A stretch of 64,000 bases of DNA from Actinocatenispora sp963815125 (lineage in GTDB: Bacteria > Actinomycetota > Actinomycetes > Mycobacteriales > Micromonosporaceae), in contig CAWFFM010000003.1 of the NCBI GenBank assembly GCA_963815125.1, forward strand, positions 372,001-436,000, in the 5' to 3' direction. Below are positions 48,413 through 56,596 of this stretch, in pieces. A model generated the notes under the pieces. The model did not search any database. It had not been told where the DNA came from and saw only the letters and a list, made by a program, of their open reading frames with translations. Every line of letters begins with the position of its first letter. Within the stretch, counting starts at the first letter, position 1. Made by a program: the position numbers and the translations under genes.

Positions 48413-48494
48413 GTCTGATCTCCGCAGGGGTGCAGTCCGGGTGAAATGTCTGGGCTCATCGTGTCCGACCGGCGCAACCGCGGGGCACGAATTT

Positions 48495-49136
48495 TCAGGA
48501 CGGTTCGGTGAGGTCCGGCACTACCTCACGCAGGGTCGCGAACGGTAACGCGCCGGTACGCACCAGCAGGGGCGGATCCTCCGCACAGTCCACAATGGTC
48601 GATGGGGTGGCCGCGCCACATGGGCCGGCCTCCAGGTAGACACTGACCGATGCGCCGAGCTGCTCCTGTGCCTGCTCGGCGGTCGTCGGCGCGGGTTTTC
48701 CGGACAATCCGGCACCCACCACGACCAACGGTCCGGTGTCGCGCAGCAACTCCAGCGCGACCGGGTGCAGCGGCATCCGTACCAGAAATGTGCCGTCGGT
48801 CTCACCGATGTCCCAGGCGAGACTGGGCGCGTGTTCCACGATCACGCTCAGCTCGCCCGGCCAGAACGCCTCCACCAGGTCGCGGGCCGCCTGTGGGAGG
48901 GAGAGTACGAGACCGTCCAGGGTCTGCTGGGAGCCCACCATCACCGGAGACGCGACGTCCCTGCCGTGGCCCTTGAGTCGGCGCAGTTCACCGACCGCAT
49001 CGGCGTCGAAGGCGTTGGCGCACAACCCGTACATGGTGCCGGTCGGCAGTACGACGAGCTGTCCGGACCTGACCGCCTCGGCCGCAGCCGCGACGCCCTG
49101 GTCCCGTTCGTCCAGGGTGCGACAGTCATAGCGCAT
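48495..49136 (-). CDS. L-threonylcarbamoyladenylate synthase, Sua5/YciO/YrdC family
   Basis: A 213-residue YrdC-domain protein from the ATG at 49136. It shows VVLPTGTMYGLCANAFDADAVGELRRLKG, FWPGELSVIVEH and FLVRMPLHPVALELL. Members make threonylcarbamoyl-AMP for tRNA t6A37. The usual lysine-arginine pair after the first motif is spread out here (KGHGRD), and the gene is not beside prmC as in the housekeeping actinobacterial locus. It may be a paralogue with a narrower role. Confidence 0.75.
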   Translation of the reverse strand: MRYDCRTLDERDQGVAAAAEAVRSGQLVVLPTGTMYGLCANAFDADAVGELRRLKGHGRDVASPVMVGSQQTLDGLVLSLPQAARDLVEAFWPGELSVIVEHAPSLAWDIGETDGTFLVRMPLHPVALELLRDTGPLVVVGAGLSGKPAPTTAEQAQEQLGASVSVYLEAGPCGAATPSTIVDCAEDPPLLVRTGALPFATLREVVPDLTEPS

Positions 49137-49389
49137 CACGGTGCGGAGTCTTTCACGACGGGGCGACCCGTGGACACCCGCATCCGGCGCCGCAGACCCG
49201 TAGGACATCGTGCCGGAAAGCAGCCCTGCTGTCCGGTGTCAAGCTGTCTGTCGGAAATTCATTGACGGAGCGGTACGGGGTGGCGACCGGCGGGACACGC
49301 TCCGTACGCTCAGCGATCGTCCAGGAAGTCTGGATGTGGCATAGCGTTCCGGCCATCGCGCGGTCGGTGAGTGACGGCAAGGAGTTCGC

Positions 49390-49779
49390 GTGGGCGCCGC
49401 AGACCCGACCGGCACGGCCCCGCTGCTCGTCACCGCCGAGCGGCTGCTGGGCGTCGCCGACGACATCGCCGCGCTCGCCGCCGAACTGGCCGGGGCCTGC
49501 CCGGACTCCGGCCCGCTCCCCTGCCCGCCCGGTGCGCTCGGAGATCTGTCCGCCCGGCTGTACCGGCAGTGGCAGCAGGCCCTGGCCGCCCGGCAGGCCG
49601 AGGCGGGCGCCGTCGCCCACCGGCTCGGTGAGCTCGCCGGCGGGCTGCGGCGTTCGGCGGAGACGTACCGGTGGGCCGACGAGGACGCCGCCGACCGGTT
49701 GCGTCACGCCAGCGGCCCCGGTCCGGTCGATCGGCTGCGCGGCGTCGAGGGTGCCGGTACGGACGGGTCGCCGCGGTGA
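49390..49779 (+). CDS. EspC-like helical protein, putative type VII secretion substrate
   Basis: A 129-residue helical protein starting at a GTG with AAGGAG before it; TAGCGT at 49342-49347 may be the promoter -10. The end of the helical region reads AETYRWADEDAADRL, which contains YxxxD as required by type VII export signals. It overlaps the next gene by four bases (GTGA). It heads the second type VII-like group in the window. Confidence 0.6.
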   Translation: MGAADPTGTAPLLVTAERLLGVADDIAALAAELAGACPDSGPLPCPPGALGDLSARLYRQWQQALAARQAEAGAVAHRLGELAGGLRRSAETYRWADEDAADRLRHASGPGPVDRLRGVEGAGTDGSPR

Positions 49780-50597
49780 GGTCGGTTTCCGGTGACCCGC
49801 CCGCCACGCTGCCCGCCGACCAACTCGTACTGGTTGCCGCCGAGGTGACCGATCTGTTGTCCCGGGTGGACCGGGCACTGGAGTGCTACGGGGTGCCGCC
49901 CGGTCATCCGGTGCTCGACGGGCTGCGCCGGTTCCGGGCCCTGCCCGGCACGCTGGCCGACCCGATCGTGGCGCTGGACCCGGCGCCGCTGTGGCAGCGG
50001 GCGCAACGGTTGGCCGGCCTACGGATCGGTATCGCGGAGCACGGTGCCACGCTGCGGCGGGCCGCGGACCAGGTGGCCTGGACCGGTTCCGGCGCGGACG
50101 GGTTCCGCCGCCAGCTCGCCCCGGTGGTCGGACAACTGGCCGGACCGGGTCTGTCCATGATGGACACCGTACTGGTCACCGCGCTGCACGGGGCGCGGAT
50201 GGCGTGCTGGTGGAGCGCGCTACGGACCGCCCTGGTGGAATTCTTCGTACGACACGCCACGACGGCGGAGGCCGCGACGGTACGCGCCGCGGCGTTCGAC
50301 GTCGGTGATCCTGCCGACCTGCCGCGGTCCGCCGGGGTGGCGCTGGCCGCCGCCGATCTCGCCGCCGGCTGTTATGCGGTGCTGCGACCGGTACTGGCCG
50401 ACGGCGAGGAACTGTCCCGGTGGGCCGGCGACACCCGTACGCCCGTCGCCCGGCCGCCCGGTGCGCCGTGGCCCGATGCGCGCTCGCCCGGTGCGTCCAC
50501 GCTGCGCGGCGTGCCATTGCTCGATGCGCTGCCGATCGCAGCTCCCGAACCGCCGGCCGGCAGCGGTTCCGGTCGGTTCCAGGTCCGCCGGGACTGA
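49776..50597 (+). CDS. WXG-like helical protein of the second type VII-type group
   Basis: A 273-residue mainly helical protein. About residues 95-125 contain VAWTGSGADGFRRQL, a W-x-G turn followed by an amphipathic helix as in WXG100 proteins. A Pro/Ala/Ser-rich C terminus follows. The GTG start is inside the previous stop, so the two proteins are made in equal amounts and may pair, as EsxA/EsxB do. No signal peptide is seen. Confidence 0.55.
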   Translation: MRSVSGDPPATLPADQLVLVAAEVTDLLSRVDRALECYGVPPGHPVLDGLRRFRALPGTLADPIVALDPAPLWQRAQRLAGLRIGIAEHGATLRRAADQVAWTGSGADGFRRQLAPVVGQLAGPGLSMMDTVLVTALHGARMACWWSALRTALVEFFVRHATTAEAATVRAAAFDVGDPADLPRSAGVALAAADLAAGCYAVLRPVLADGEELSRWAGDTRTPVARPPGAPWPDARSPGASTLRGVPLLDALPIAAPEPPAGSGSGRFQVRRD

Positions 50598-50708
50598 CCG
50601 GCGACGAGCACCGGTCAGGAGCGCCAGCGATCAGAACCAGCGACGACAACCGTGACAAGCACCGGGGACACGTGACCGGCCAGTGGACCTGGCCGCGGGG
50701 GGAGTGAG

Positions 50709-51035
50709 ATGCCGCGCGAGATCGACGAGGCGTGGATCGAGCAGGCGGTCGACCACTACCACCGGCTGGACCGGATGCGGGCCGAGCTGGCGGAGCAGGC
50801 TGCCGTCACCGAGGTGACCGTACGGTCCGGGGACGGCCTGGTCGAGATCGTGGTGAGCGCGGACGGTGCGTTCCGCGACGTACGGATCGCCGACGCGGCA
50901 CTGCGTGGCGGCAGTGGTCGCGAGCTGTCCGGCACGGTGCTGGCTGCCTGTCAGCGGGCCGGGGAAGCGGCCGACTGGGCGCGGGAGAAGCTGTCCGAGC
51001 GGATGCTGGTCGCCGCGCCGTACCCGCCGGGCTGA
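50709..51035 (+). CDS. YbaB/EbfC-family protein
   Basis: A 108-residue protein. Residues 5-35 form a helix and VTVRSGDGLVEIVVSADGAFRDVRI the YbaB beta region, followed by a helix with LAACQRAGEAADWAREKL. YbaB proteins bind DNA, and type VII-linked versions accompany WXG genes. The ATG follows a ggggggag ribosome site, 111 bases after the WXG-like gene. It is a one-module counterpart of the protein at the left end of the window. Confidence 0.7.
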   Translation: MPREIDEAWIEQAVDHYHRLDRMRAELAEQAAVTEVTVRSGDGLVEIVVSADGAFRDVRIADAALRGGSGRELSGTVLAACQRAGEAADWAREKLSERMLVAAPYPPG

Positions 51036-51075
51036 GCTGCGCCGACCCGCTGGCGGGCGCACCGGGCTGAACCGC

Positions 51076-51110
51076 GCCGGCCCGGCGACGTCAGGCATCG
51101 CCGGGCCGGC
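51076..51110 (+). terminator. Hairpin terminator after the second type VII-type group
   Basis: GCCGGCCCGGCG (51076-51087) pairs exactly with CGCCGGGCCGGC (51099-51110) across an 11-base loop, 41 bases after the YbaB gene. The rest of the 324-base gap to 51360 has no gene; it holds a CACCCG-TT-CGGGTG hairpin at 51248-51261. Confidence 0.6.
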
Positions 51111-51346
51111 TACGGATGGTGCCCACACCCCCGAGGGCCCCACATGTCGGGGCGGTGCCATCCCCCCGGTACAGCATGTACGCACCGCGCCCGACTACTG
51201 ACACAACGTTTGCCCTCCGGTGTCGGTGACGCGCCCGGTGTCCCTTTCACCCGTTCGGGTGATCTTGTCGCCGGACTGTACGGTCACCGCCTCGGCGCCG
51301 CTTTTCGCCCGCACTGCGCCCGTAGCCGTGGTGCCAGACCGGCACG

Positions 51347-51352
51347 TAGGGT
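51347..51352 (+). promoter_or_regulatory. -10 element of a leaderless promoter
   Basis: TAGGGT ends seven bases before the GTG at 51360, putting the transcript start on that codon. It supports this start over the ATG two codons later. Confidence 0.4.
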
Positions 51353-51359
51353 CTGCGGC

Positions 51360-52220
51360 GTGGGCATGCTCTGTGCGGTCAGCTTCAACCGGTACGGCCG
51401 GCTCTACTACCTCGACCCCGGTGACGCGTCACCGCAGGTCGGTGACCGGGTGCTGGTGCCGACCGAGGACGGTACCGAGGTCGCGGAGTGCGTGTGGGCG
51501 GCCCAGTGGGTCAGCGAGGACACCGACGGTTTCCCCCGGCTGGCCGGGCTGGCCTCCGACGAGGACCTGGACCGCGATGCCCTCATTCGGCAGCGCAAGG
51601 CCGAGGCGAAGGTGGCCGCCAAGCGGCTGATCCGGGAGCACGACCTGCCGATGAAGGTCGTCGCGGTGGACCACCTGCCCGGCCCGGCCGACCGGGGGGA
51701 CGGCGACCGTATCGGATCCGGCGCCTACACCACCGTGTACTTCACCGCCCCGCACCGGGTCGACTTCCGTTCCCTGGTCCGGGATCTTGGCGCGACCCTG
51801 CGCTGCCGGGTGGAACTGCGGCAGCTCTCCGCCCGGGACTCCGCCCGGGTGCAGGGCGGTATCGGCTCCTGCGGCCGTGACCTGTGCTGCGCCACGTTCC
51901 TGCGCGACTTCGAACCGGTCAGCATCCGGATGGCCAAGGATCAGGACCTGCCGCTCAACCCGTTGCGGATCTCCGGTGCGTGCGGCCGGTTGATGTGCTG
52001 CCTGAAGTACGAGCACCCGCTGTACCAACGGTTCCAGCAGACCGCACCGGCCGTCGGTGAGCGGGTGGACACCGATCAGGGCACCGGTCGGGTGGTGGCG
52101 CACAGCGTGCCGCGCGACTCGGTGGTGGTACGGATGGATGCCGACGGCTCACGCTGTTCGTGCAGCCGGGCGAGCGTGTGCGGTTCCCGGCAGGCGTACG
52201 AGACCCGCTACGACGGCTGA
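51360..52220 (+). CDS. ricT: PSP1-domain protein, RicT/YaaT homologue
   Basis: A 286-residue protein with the PSP1 domain (VGDRVLVPTEDGTEVAECVW; VYFTAPHRVDFRSLVRDLGATLRCRVELRQLSARD). It also has the Cys-rich signature GSCGRDLCCATF and GACGRLMCCLKYE, which in RicT binds iron-sulfur clusters or zinc. Bacillus RicT acts in a complex that adjusts RNase Y and mRNA processing. Two more cysteines lie at the C terminus (RCSCSRASVC). The gene is far from holB here. Confidence 0.85.
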   Translation: MGMLCAVSFNRYGRLYYLDPGDASPQVGDRVLVPTEDGTEVAECVWAAQWVSEDTDGFPRLAGLASDEDLDRDALIRQRKAEAKVAAKRLIREHDLPMKVVAVDHLPGPADRGDGDRIGSGAYTTVYFTAPHRVDFRSLVRDLGATLRCRVELRQLSARDSARVQGGIGSCGRDLCCATFLRDFEPVSIRMAKDQDLPLNPLRISGACGRLMCCLKYEHPLYQRFQQTAPAVGERVDTDQGTGRVVAHSVPRDSVVVRMDADGSRCSCSRASVCGSRQAYETRYDG

Positions 52221-52294
52221 GCGATCGGCACCCACCACGCGAGCTGAGCCGCAGCCCGGCGAGCTGAACCCGGCCGGACTGCGGGATCGGTGCA

Positions 52295-54223
52295 TCAGTG
52301 CCGCTGCGGCTCGTCGATCAGCCGTGGCCGCAGTGGCCTGGCCGGCGCGATCCAGGAGCTTTCCGGACTGCCGTCCGGGTCGGCCACCCAGCGGCGTCCG
52401 GCCCGGTCCAGGCCGATCGGGTAGATGGTCAGCACACCCTCGGAGTCGATCCGCAACCGCAGGAACGACTTGCTCTCCTTGATGCCCTGCCCGGCGAACA
52501 GCTCGTTGACGTTGACCCCGAACTTTCCGGCGACGAACAGGTACAGCGCGGTCAGTTCGGTACCGACCAGCCCGGAGACCGGCAGGTAGATCAGCACGCT
52601 GAGCAGCACCGGCAGTGGTCCGGGCAGGTGCACCAGGGGAAGCAGCCACCACAGGTAGGCGCCGAGCCCGGCCAACCCGAGATGCGCCAGTCCATGCCCG
52701 AAACCGGCCATCCAGCGCACTGCTTTGTGATGGACGTCCACTTCGGACATTGCGAAGGCGATGGTGGAACCCAGGGTCAGCAGCGCCAGTACGGTCACCG
52801 GCGCGGTCAGGATGCGGCTGCCGGCGGTGATGAACGCCCACATCAGCAGGGTGTGCAGGACGCCGAGTACCGCAGCGAAACCGATGTTGTGGCTCAGCAG
52901 CCGCCGGAAGATCCCCCAGCTGTACTTGCGTGAGGTGGCTTCGGTCGGGAACGTGGCCGCCAGGTCGAAGGGTTCCGAGGGACTGGCGGCCCGGCGCAGC
53001 GTGCCCTCCGGCGGCACGGTGATCTTCTTCGGCAGCAGGTGCGTCGGGTACAGGAACGCGCCGCCACCCCCGCAGGTGATCAACGTACGACGCTGCGGCT
53101 CCGTCACCTTGCTGCTCGGTGCCGGTGCCGGTGCTGGTGCCGGTGCCGGTGCGGGTGCCGCGGGCTCGGTGGGCGGTGCTGCCGGTCCGTCCTTCGGCGC
53201 AGGCGCCGGCGCCGCTGTCTGGACGGCCTGGATGCCGGTCGTCGAGTCGGTCGCCGGTTGCGTGTCTGTCGCGGGTGCCTGGCCCCCCTCGCACGCGGGT
53301 CCGTCCATCCGGTTGTACCGCGCGTAGTGGTGCAGGTCACCGCTGAGCATCACCGGTACGGTCGCCCCGGTCGGTTCGATGATCTTGCGTACGAAGTAGT
53401 CGGTGGTGTTGTACGCCTGCGGTTCGTGCGCGCCGTACACCCACTCCGGTCTGGAGGTGCAGAGGATCACCTTGTCGCCGGCGCGCAGCCCGTTCGCGGC
53501 CGTACGGAAGTACTCCATCTGCGGGTCGTCGAGGTAGAAGTCGAGGCCGGAGTCGATGGCGAACAGCCACCAGCGGTGCGGCAGGGACAGTGCGAAGTAG
53601 CTGCGTGACTGGCGGGTGCGCCAGCCGCCGAACCGGCTGCCCTTGGCGAACAGCCGCAGGAACGAGGTCAGACCGTCGTACCAGTCGTGGTTGCCGGGCA
53701 GCGCGTAGAGCGCGGGCCGCTCGGCCGGTGGCTGCGGAAAGGCTGCCAGGTACGGGCCCTTGGTGCGGTCCTCGTAGCCGCGCCAGGACGGTGTCGGGTA
53801 GACCTCGTCACCGCCCATCACCAACATCCGGCCGCGGGGCAGGTCGTGGTTCGTACCGTCCGGCCCGGGCACCGTCAGCGACGGCTGGGCCAGCAGCCAG
53901 GCCATCGAATAGGTGGCGTCGAAGCCGTCGCCGATGTCCGCGATGTAGTCGAACCACAGCTCGTCCGCGCCATCGTGCTGGTACACGGTGCTGGGCAGCG
54001 CGGCCTGGAGTTCGCGCTTGTCGAGGTTGGCGCCGAACATCGCGGCGCTGACCACCCGGGCCGCGGTCGCGGCCAGCAGGCCCGGGGCCAGCCAGCGGAC
54101 CGCGTGCTGCGGGGTGAAGCCGAGCTCATTGCGGGTGAGATTGCGTGGACGATGCGTGCCCTCATCGTCACTGGGGGTTTGTGGCCCAGGCTGTTGGGGT
54201 TTGTCGGATTCTCCGCCACTCAT
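52295..54223 (-). CDS. Metallophosphoesterase with a C-terminal membrane domain
   Basis: A 642-residue protein from the ATG at 54223. The calcineurin-like domain (about 80-430) shows DIGDGFD, GGDEVYPTPSW, LPGNHDWYDG and MLSGDLHHYARY, the metal-binding Asp/Asn/His set. A Pro-Ala linker of repeated AP dipeptides interrupts it. The last third has four to five membrane helices and a short cytoplasmic tail. It probably cleaves a phosphodiester at the membrane. TAGCCT eight bases before the ATG may be the -10 of a leaderless transcript. Confidence 0.8.
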   Translation of the reverse strand: MSGGESDKPQQPGPQTPSDDEGTHRPRNLTRNELGFTPQHAVRWLAPGLLAATAARVVSAAMFGANLDKRELQAALPSTVYQHDGADELWFDYIADIGDGFDATYSMAWLLAQPSLTVPGPDGTNHDLPRGRMLVMGGDEVYPTPSWRGYEDRTKGPYLAAFPQPPAERPALYALPGNHDWYDGLTSFLRLFAKGSRFGGWRTRQSRSYFALSLPHRWWLFAIDSGLDFYLDDPQMEYFRTAANGLRAGDKVILCTSRPEWVYGAHEPQAYNTTDYFVRKIIEPTGATVPVMLSGDLHHYARYNRMDGPACEGGQAPATDTQPATDSTTGIQAVQTAAPAPAPKDGPAAPPTEPAAPAPAPAPAPAPAPSSKVTEPQRRTLITCGGGGAFLYPTHLLPKKITVPPEGTLRRAASPSEPFDLAATFPTEATSRKYSWGIFRRLLSHNIGFAAVLGVLHTLLMWAFITAGSRILTAPVTVLALLTLGSTIAFAMSEVDVHHKAVRWMAGFGHGLAHLGLAGLGAYLWWLLPLVHLPGPLPVLLSVLIYLPVSGLVGTELTALYLFVAGKFGVNVNELFAGQGIKESKSFLRLRIDSEGVLTIYPIGLDRAGRRWVADPDGSPESSWIAPARPLRPRLIDEPQRH

Positions 54224-54298
54224 GGCCACGCAGGCTACCGCGCGCAACCCGGTACGGCTGTCCGACCGGACGGCCCACGACGGAGGGTCGGCGGAGCG

Positions 54299-54529
54299 TT
54301 ACTCGACCGGTTCGGCGGTGGCCGGCGAGTTGCTCCGGATCCGGACCGCCTCGTACGCGGGCAGTACGACGGCCTGACCGACCACGATCCCCTCGGCGCC
54401 CTGGGTGAGGACCGGGGAACCGTACAGTTCGTAGCCTTCGTCGAGGGCGGCACTGACCCGACCGCAGAACTCGGCGTTGTCGGGGCCGGTGATCAGGCGG
54501 TAGCGCATCCGCTGGGTGAGGTGCTCCAT
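54299..54529 (-). CDS. DUF1737-family small protein
   Basis: A 76-residue protein. MRYRLITGPDNAEFCGRVS followed by ALDEGYELYGSPVLT and GIVVGQAVVLP is the DUF1737 pattern. Function is not known. Start may be ATG 54529 or the ATG at 54508, seven codons later. It diverges from the ATPase gene. Confidence 0.7.
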   Translation of the reverse strand: MEHLTQRMRYRLITGPDNAEFCGRVSAALDEGYELYGSPVLTQGAEGIVVGQAVVLPAYEAVRIRSNSPATAEPVE

Positions 54530-54688
54530 CGACCGTCCAAGCTCGCAGGGGTACTGACATTCCGTTCCGCTGAACATACCTTCGCCCCGCTCGCCGGGTC
54601 CGGCCAGGACGCACCGTCCAGGACACTTGTCGAACTCCACCTGTCCCGAATCTGTCATACTCGAGTTAGACAAGAACGGGGGCCGCCG

Positions 54689-56221
54689 GTGCCGGGCAAG
54701 CTGATGAAACCCGCGGACATCGTGGACCGGGACCGCGAATGGGCACTACTCACCGACTTCATCTCCGACCCGTCCCCGGAGATGCGCCTGGGCATTGTGT
54801 CCGGGCGTCGGCGGCACGGGAAGTCCTATCTGTTGGAGGCCCTCACCGAGGTGGCCGGCGGGCTGTATGTCACCGCCATCCGGGAGGAAGGCCGGCGACC
54901 TGCCCTGCGACGTTTCGGTGAGGCAATCGCCGCGTACGCCGGCCTGAGTCCCGGCTCGCTCCACCTCGCCGACTGGCATGAGGCCCTGACCAGTGCGCTG
55001 GACGTGGTAGCTGGACGGCCGGGCGCGCCGTTGCTGGTCGTCGACGAGCTTCCGTACCTGCTGCAACACTCCCCGGAGATCCCCGGTGTCATGCAGCAGC
55101 TCTATGACCGCGCCCAGCGCGGTGCGACCGCAGGCAGCCGGCTGATCCTGTGCGGCTCCGCGATGAGCGTCATGCACGAACTGCTGTCCGGAACGAAGCC
55201 GTTGCGCGGTCGTGCCGTCGTGGACCTGCGGCTGGGTGCCTTCGACTACCGCACCGCCCGCGACTTCTGGGCCATCGACTCGCCGCTGGTCGCGTTCCAT
55301 GTCCATGCGGTACTGGGTGGTGCGCCCGGTTACCGGCCGGTGGCCGCCCGACCGGAGCCGGACGACAGCTTCGAGCAGTGGCTGACCTCAACGCTGCTCG
55401 ATCCGGGCCGTGCGGTCTACTCCCGTACCGAGACCGGTTACCTGCTGCGCGAGGATCCGAGGATCACCCAGCACACCCTGTACTACGACATCCTCACCGC
55501 GATCGCGAAGGGTGCCAGCACACCCACCCAGATCGGTGCCGCGCTCGGCCGGCCACGCAATGCTGTCAGCCATCCGCTGGAAGTTCTGGAATCCACCGGG
55601 TACATCCAGCGTGAGCAGGACATTCTCCGGACCCGCCACCCGGTCGTAACACTCACCGATCCCATTATCCGGTTCAACCAGCTGATCACGCTTCCGCAGG
55701 CCGCCACGATCGAGCAGGGCTTCGCCGAACAGGTGTGGCAGGTGTCCGCACCTACCTTCAACTCCAAGATCCTCGGACCCCATTTCGAACATCTGGCCCG
55801 GGTCTGGACCCGGCAGTTCGCGCACACCGTCCTGCCGGACGGGCTACCCGGCCCGGTGGGCACCACGGAGGTCGCCGATCCCGAAGCGCGAACCCGGCAC
55901 GAGGTCGACGTACTGGCACTCGCCCTTGGTCAACGACCGCAGGCGCCACGTTCGCGGATCGCGCTGCTGGGTGAGGCCAAGGCGACGGTCGCGCGTCGTG
56001 GCATGCCGGACCTGGAACGACTGCAGCACATCCGTGATCTGCTTGCCCGGCAGGGGCACGACACGACCGGTACGACCCTGGCCCTGTTCTCGTTGCACGG
56101 TTTCCACGCTGATCTGGCGGAGGTCGCGCAGCAGCGGCCTGACGTCATGCTGATCGACCTGCCCGCGCTGTACGGCACCGGTCCGGTACGCGGCGGTGCC
56201 GTGGTCGGCGGCAAGGATTGA
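54689..56221 (+). CDS. AAA-type ATPase with a DUF234-like C terminus
   Basis: A 510-residue protein of the archaeal-type ATPase family (PF01637-like). Walker A is GRRRHGKS (about residue 40), Walker B is LLVVDELPYL, and LILCGSAMSVM is sensor 1. A winged helix follows (AIAKGASTPTQIGAALGRPRNAVSHPLEVL). The C terminus (HFEHLARVW, HEVDVLALA, LLGEAKAT) matches DUF234, which has a PD-(D/E)xK nuclease-like pattern. Such proteins are often linked to mobile DNA or defence. It lies just upstream of the Y-RNA/Ro60 locus. GTG start; ATG 54704 is an alternative. Confidence 0.8.
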   Translation: MPGKLMKPADIVDRDREWALLTDFISDPSPEMRLGIVSGRRRHGKSYLLEALTEVAGGLYVTAIREEGRRPALRRFGEAIAAYAGLSPGSLHLADWHEALTSALDVVAGRPGAPLLVVDELPYLLQHSPEIPGVMQQLYDRAQRGATAGSRLILCGSAMSVMHELLSGTKPLRGRAVVDLRLGAFDYRTARDFWAIDSPLVAFHVHAVLGGAPGYRPVAARPEPDDSFEQWLTSTLLDPGRAVYSRTETGYLLREDPRITQHTLYYDILTAIAKGASTPTQIGAALGRPRNAVSHPLEVLESTGYIQREQDILRTRHPVVTLTDPIIRFNQLITLPQAATIEQGFAEQVWQVSAPTFNSKILGPHFEHLARVWTRQFAHTVLPDGLPGPVGTTEVADPEARTRHEVDVLALALGQRPQAPRSRIALLGEAKATVARRGMPDLERLQHIRDLLARQGHDTTGTTLALFSLHGFHADLAEVAQQRPDVMLIDLPALYGTGPVRGGAVVGGKD

Positions 56222-56228
56222 AACCCGC

Positions 56229-56258
56229 TTGTACGGTGAAACGGAAAGGCCGTACGGT
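56229..56258 (+). promoter_or_regulatory. Promoter of the tRNA-like RNA locus
   Basis: TTGTAC (56229-56234), 18 bases, TACGGT (56253-56258). The expected start at 56265-56266 coincides with the first base of the RNA 1 closing stem. GTACGGT occurs twice, 21 bases apart, and could bind a regulator. Confidence 0.5.
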
Positions 56259-56265
56259 TCGACGC

Positions 56266-56392
56266 AGGATGGGCCGGAGCGGTTCGGTTATCGCTCATAA
56301 CGAGGAGGTCGCGGGTTCGAGTCCCGCCGGCAGCACCATGTTGTCGTAGCTCAGGGGTAGAGCACCGTCCGGACGCACAACACGTCCATCCT
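56266..56392 (+). ncRNA. Y RNA (YrlA-like) 1, tRNA-mimicking
   Basis: A terminal stem AGGATGG (56266-56272) / CCATCCT (56386-56392) is continued by CCGGAgCGG (56274-56282) / CCGTCCGG (56365-56372). Inside is a tRNA-like part in permuted order. The T-arm has stem GCGGG/CCCGC and loop TTCGAGT (56311-56327). CGGCAGC (56328-56334), loop ACCAT and GTTGTCG (56340-56346) form an acceptor-like stem of seven pairs with two G-U. TA and the D-arm GCTC-AGGGGTA-GAGC (56349-56363) follow. A GTTAT/ATAAC hairpin (56287-56301) lies where an anticodon arm would join. The T-half precedes the D-half and the acceptor is capped, so this cannot be an ordinary tRNA. The neighbouring Ro60 gene makes a Y RNA the best reading. 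Confidence 0.8.
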
Positions 56393-56404
56393 CCTAAGTG
56401 AACA

Positions 56405-56540
56405 GTGACGGGCCGGAGTCGATCGGTTATCGGGATCGACGGGTCGCGGGTTCGAGTCCCGCCGGCTCTGCACACCGCAGAGCCGTAGCTCAGCCTGGCA
56501 GAGCAGTTGACTTACCGGTCGGCACAACCATGCCCGTCAC
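56405..56540 (+). ncRNA. Y RNA (YrlA-like) 2, tRNA-mimicking
   Basis: The terminal stem is GTGACGGGC (56405-56413) / GCCCGTCAC (56532-56540), then CGATCGGT (56420-56427) / ACCGGTCG (56514-56521). Next is a stem like an anticodon stem, TCGAC (56436-56440) / GTTGA (56506-56510). T-arm GCGGG-TTCGAGT-CCCGC (56446-56462) follows. The acceptor-like stem CGGCTCTGC / GCAGAGCCG (56463-56485) has nine perfect pairs and loop ACACC. TA and D-arm GCTC-AGCCTGGCA-GAGC (56488-56504) complete it. It shares GGGCCGGAG, CGGTTATCG and GCACAAC with RNA 1 in the terminal stem, the probable Ro60-binding part. Confidence 0.85.
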
Positions 56541-56544
56541 CCGC

Positions 56545-56578
56545 AACGCAGACTCCACCCCCGGGTGGGGTCTGCGTT
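56545..56578 (+). terminator. Strong terminator of the Y-RNA locus
   Basis: AACGCAGACTCCACCC pairs with GGGTGGGGTCTGCGTT (one T-G pair) to give a long stem with almost no loop. It begins four bases after RNA 2 and resembles terminators of actinobacterial tRNA genes. RNA 1 has none, so the two RNAs may come from one precursor. Confidence 0.75.
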
Positions 56579-56596
56579 CTGCATCCTGGAGCACCC

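Noticed and set aside
53100..53170. Minisatellite or mobile-element trace in the phosphoesterase gene
   Set aside because: The repeated ggtgcc units encode an Ala-Pro linker in frame and are ordinary low-complexity coding sequence.
56266..56540. One or two ordinary tRNA genes
   Set aside because: T-arm and D-arm are perfect, but the 3' acceptor strand precedes the 5' strand, no anticodon loop is continuous, and each unit is closed by a long stem. The order fits Y RNA tRNA mimics.
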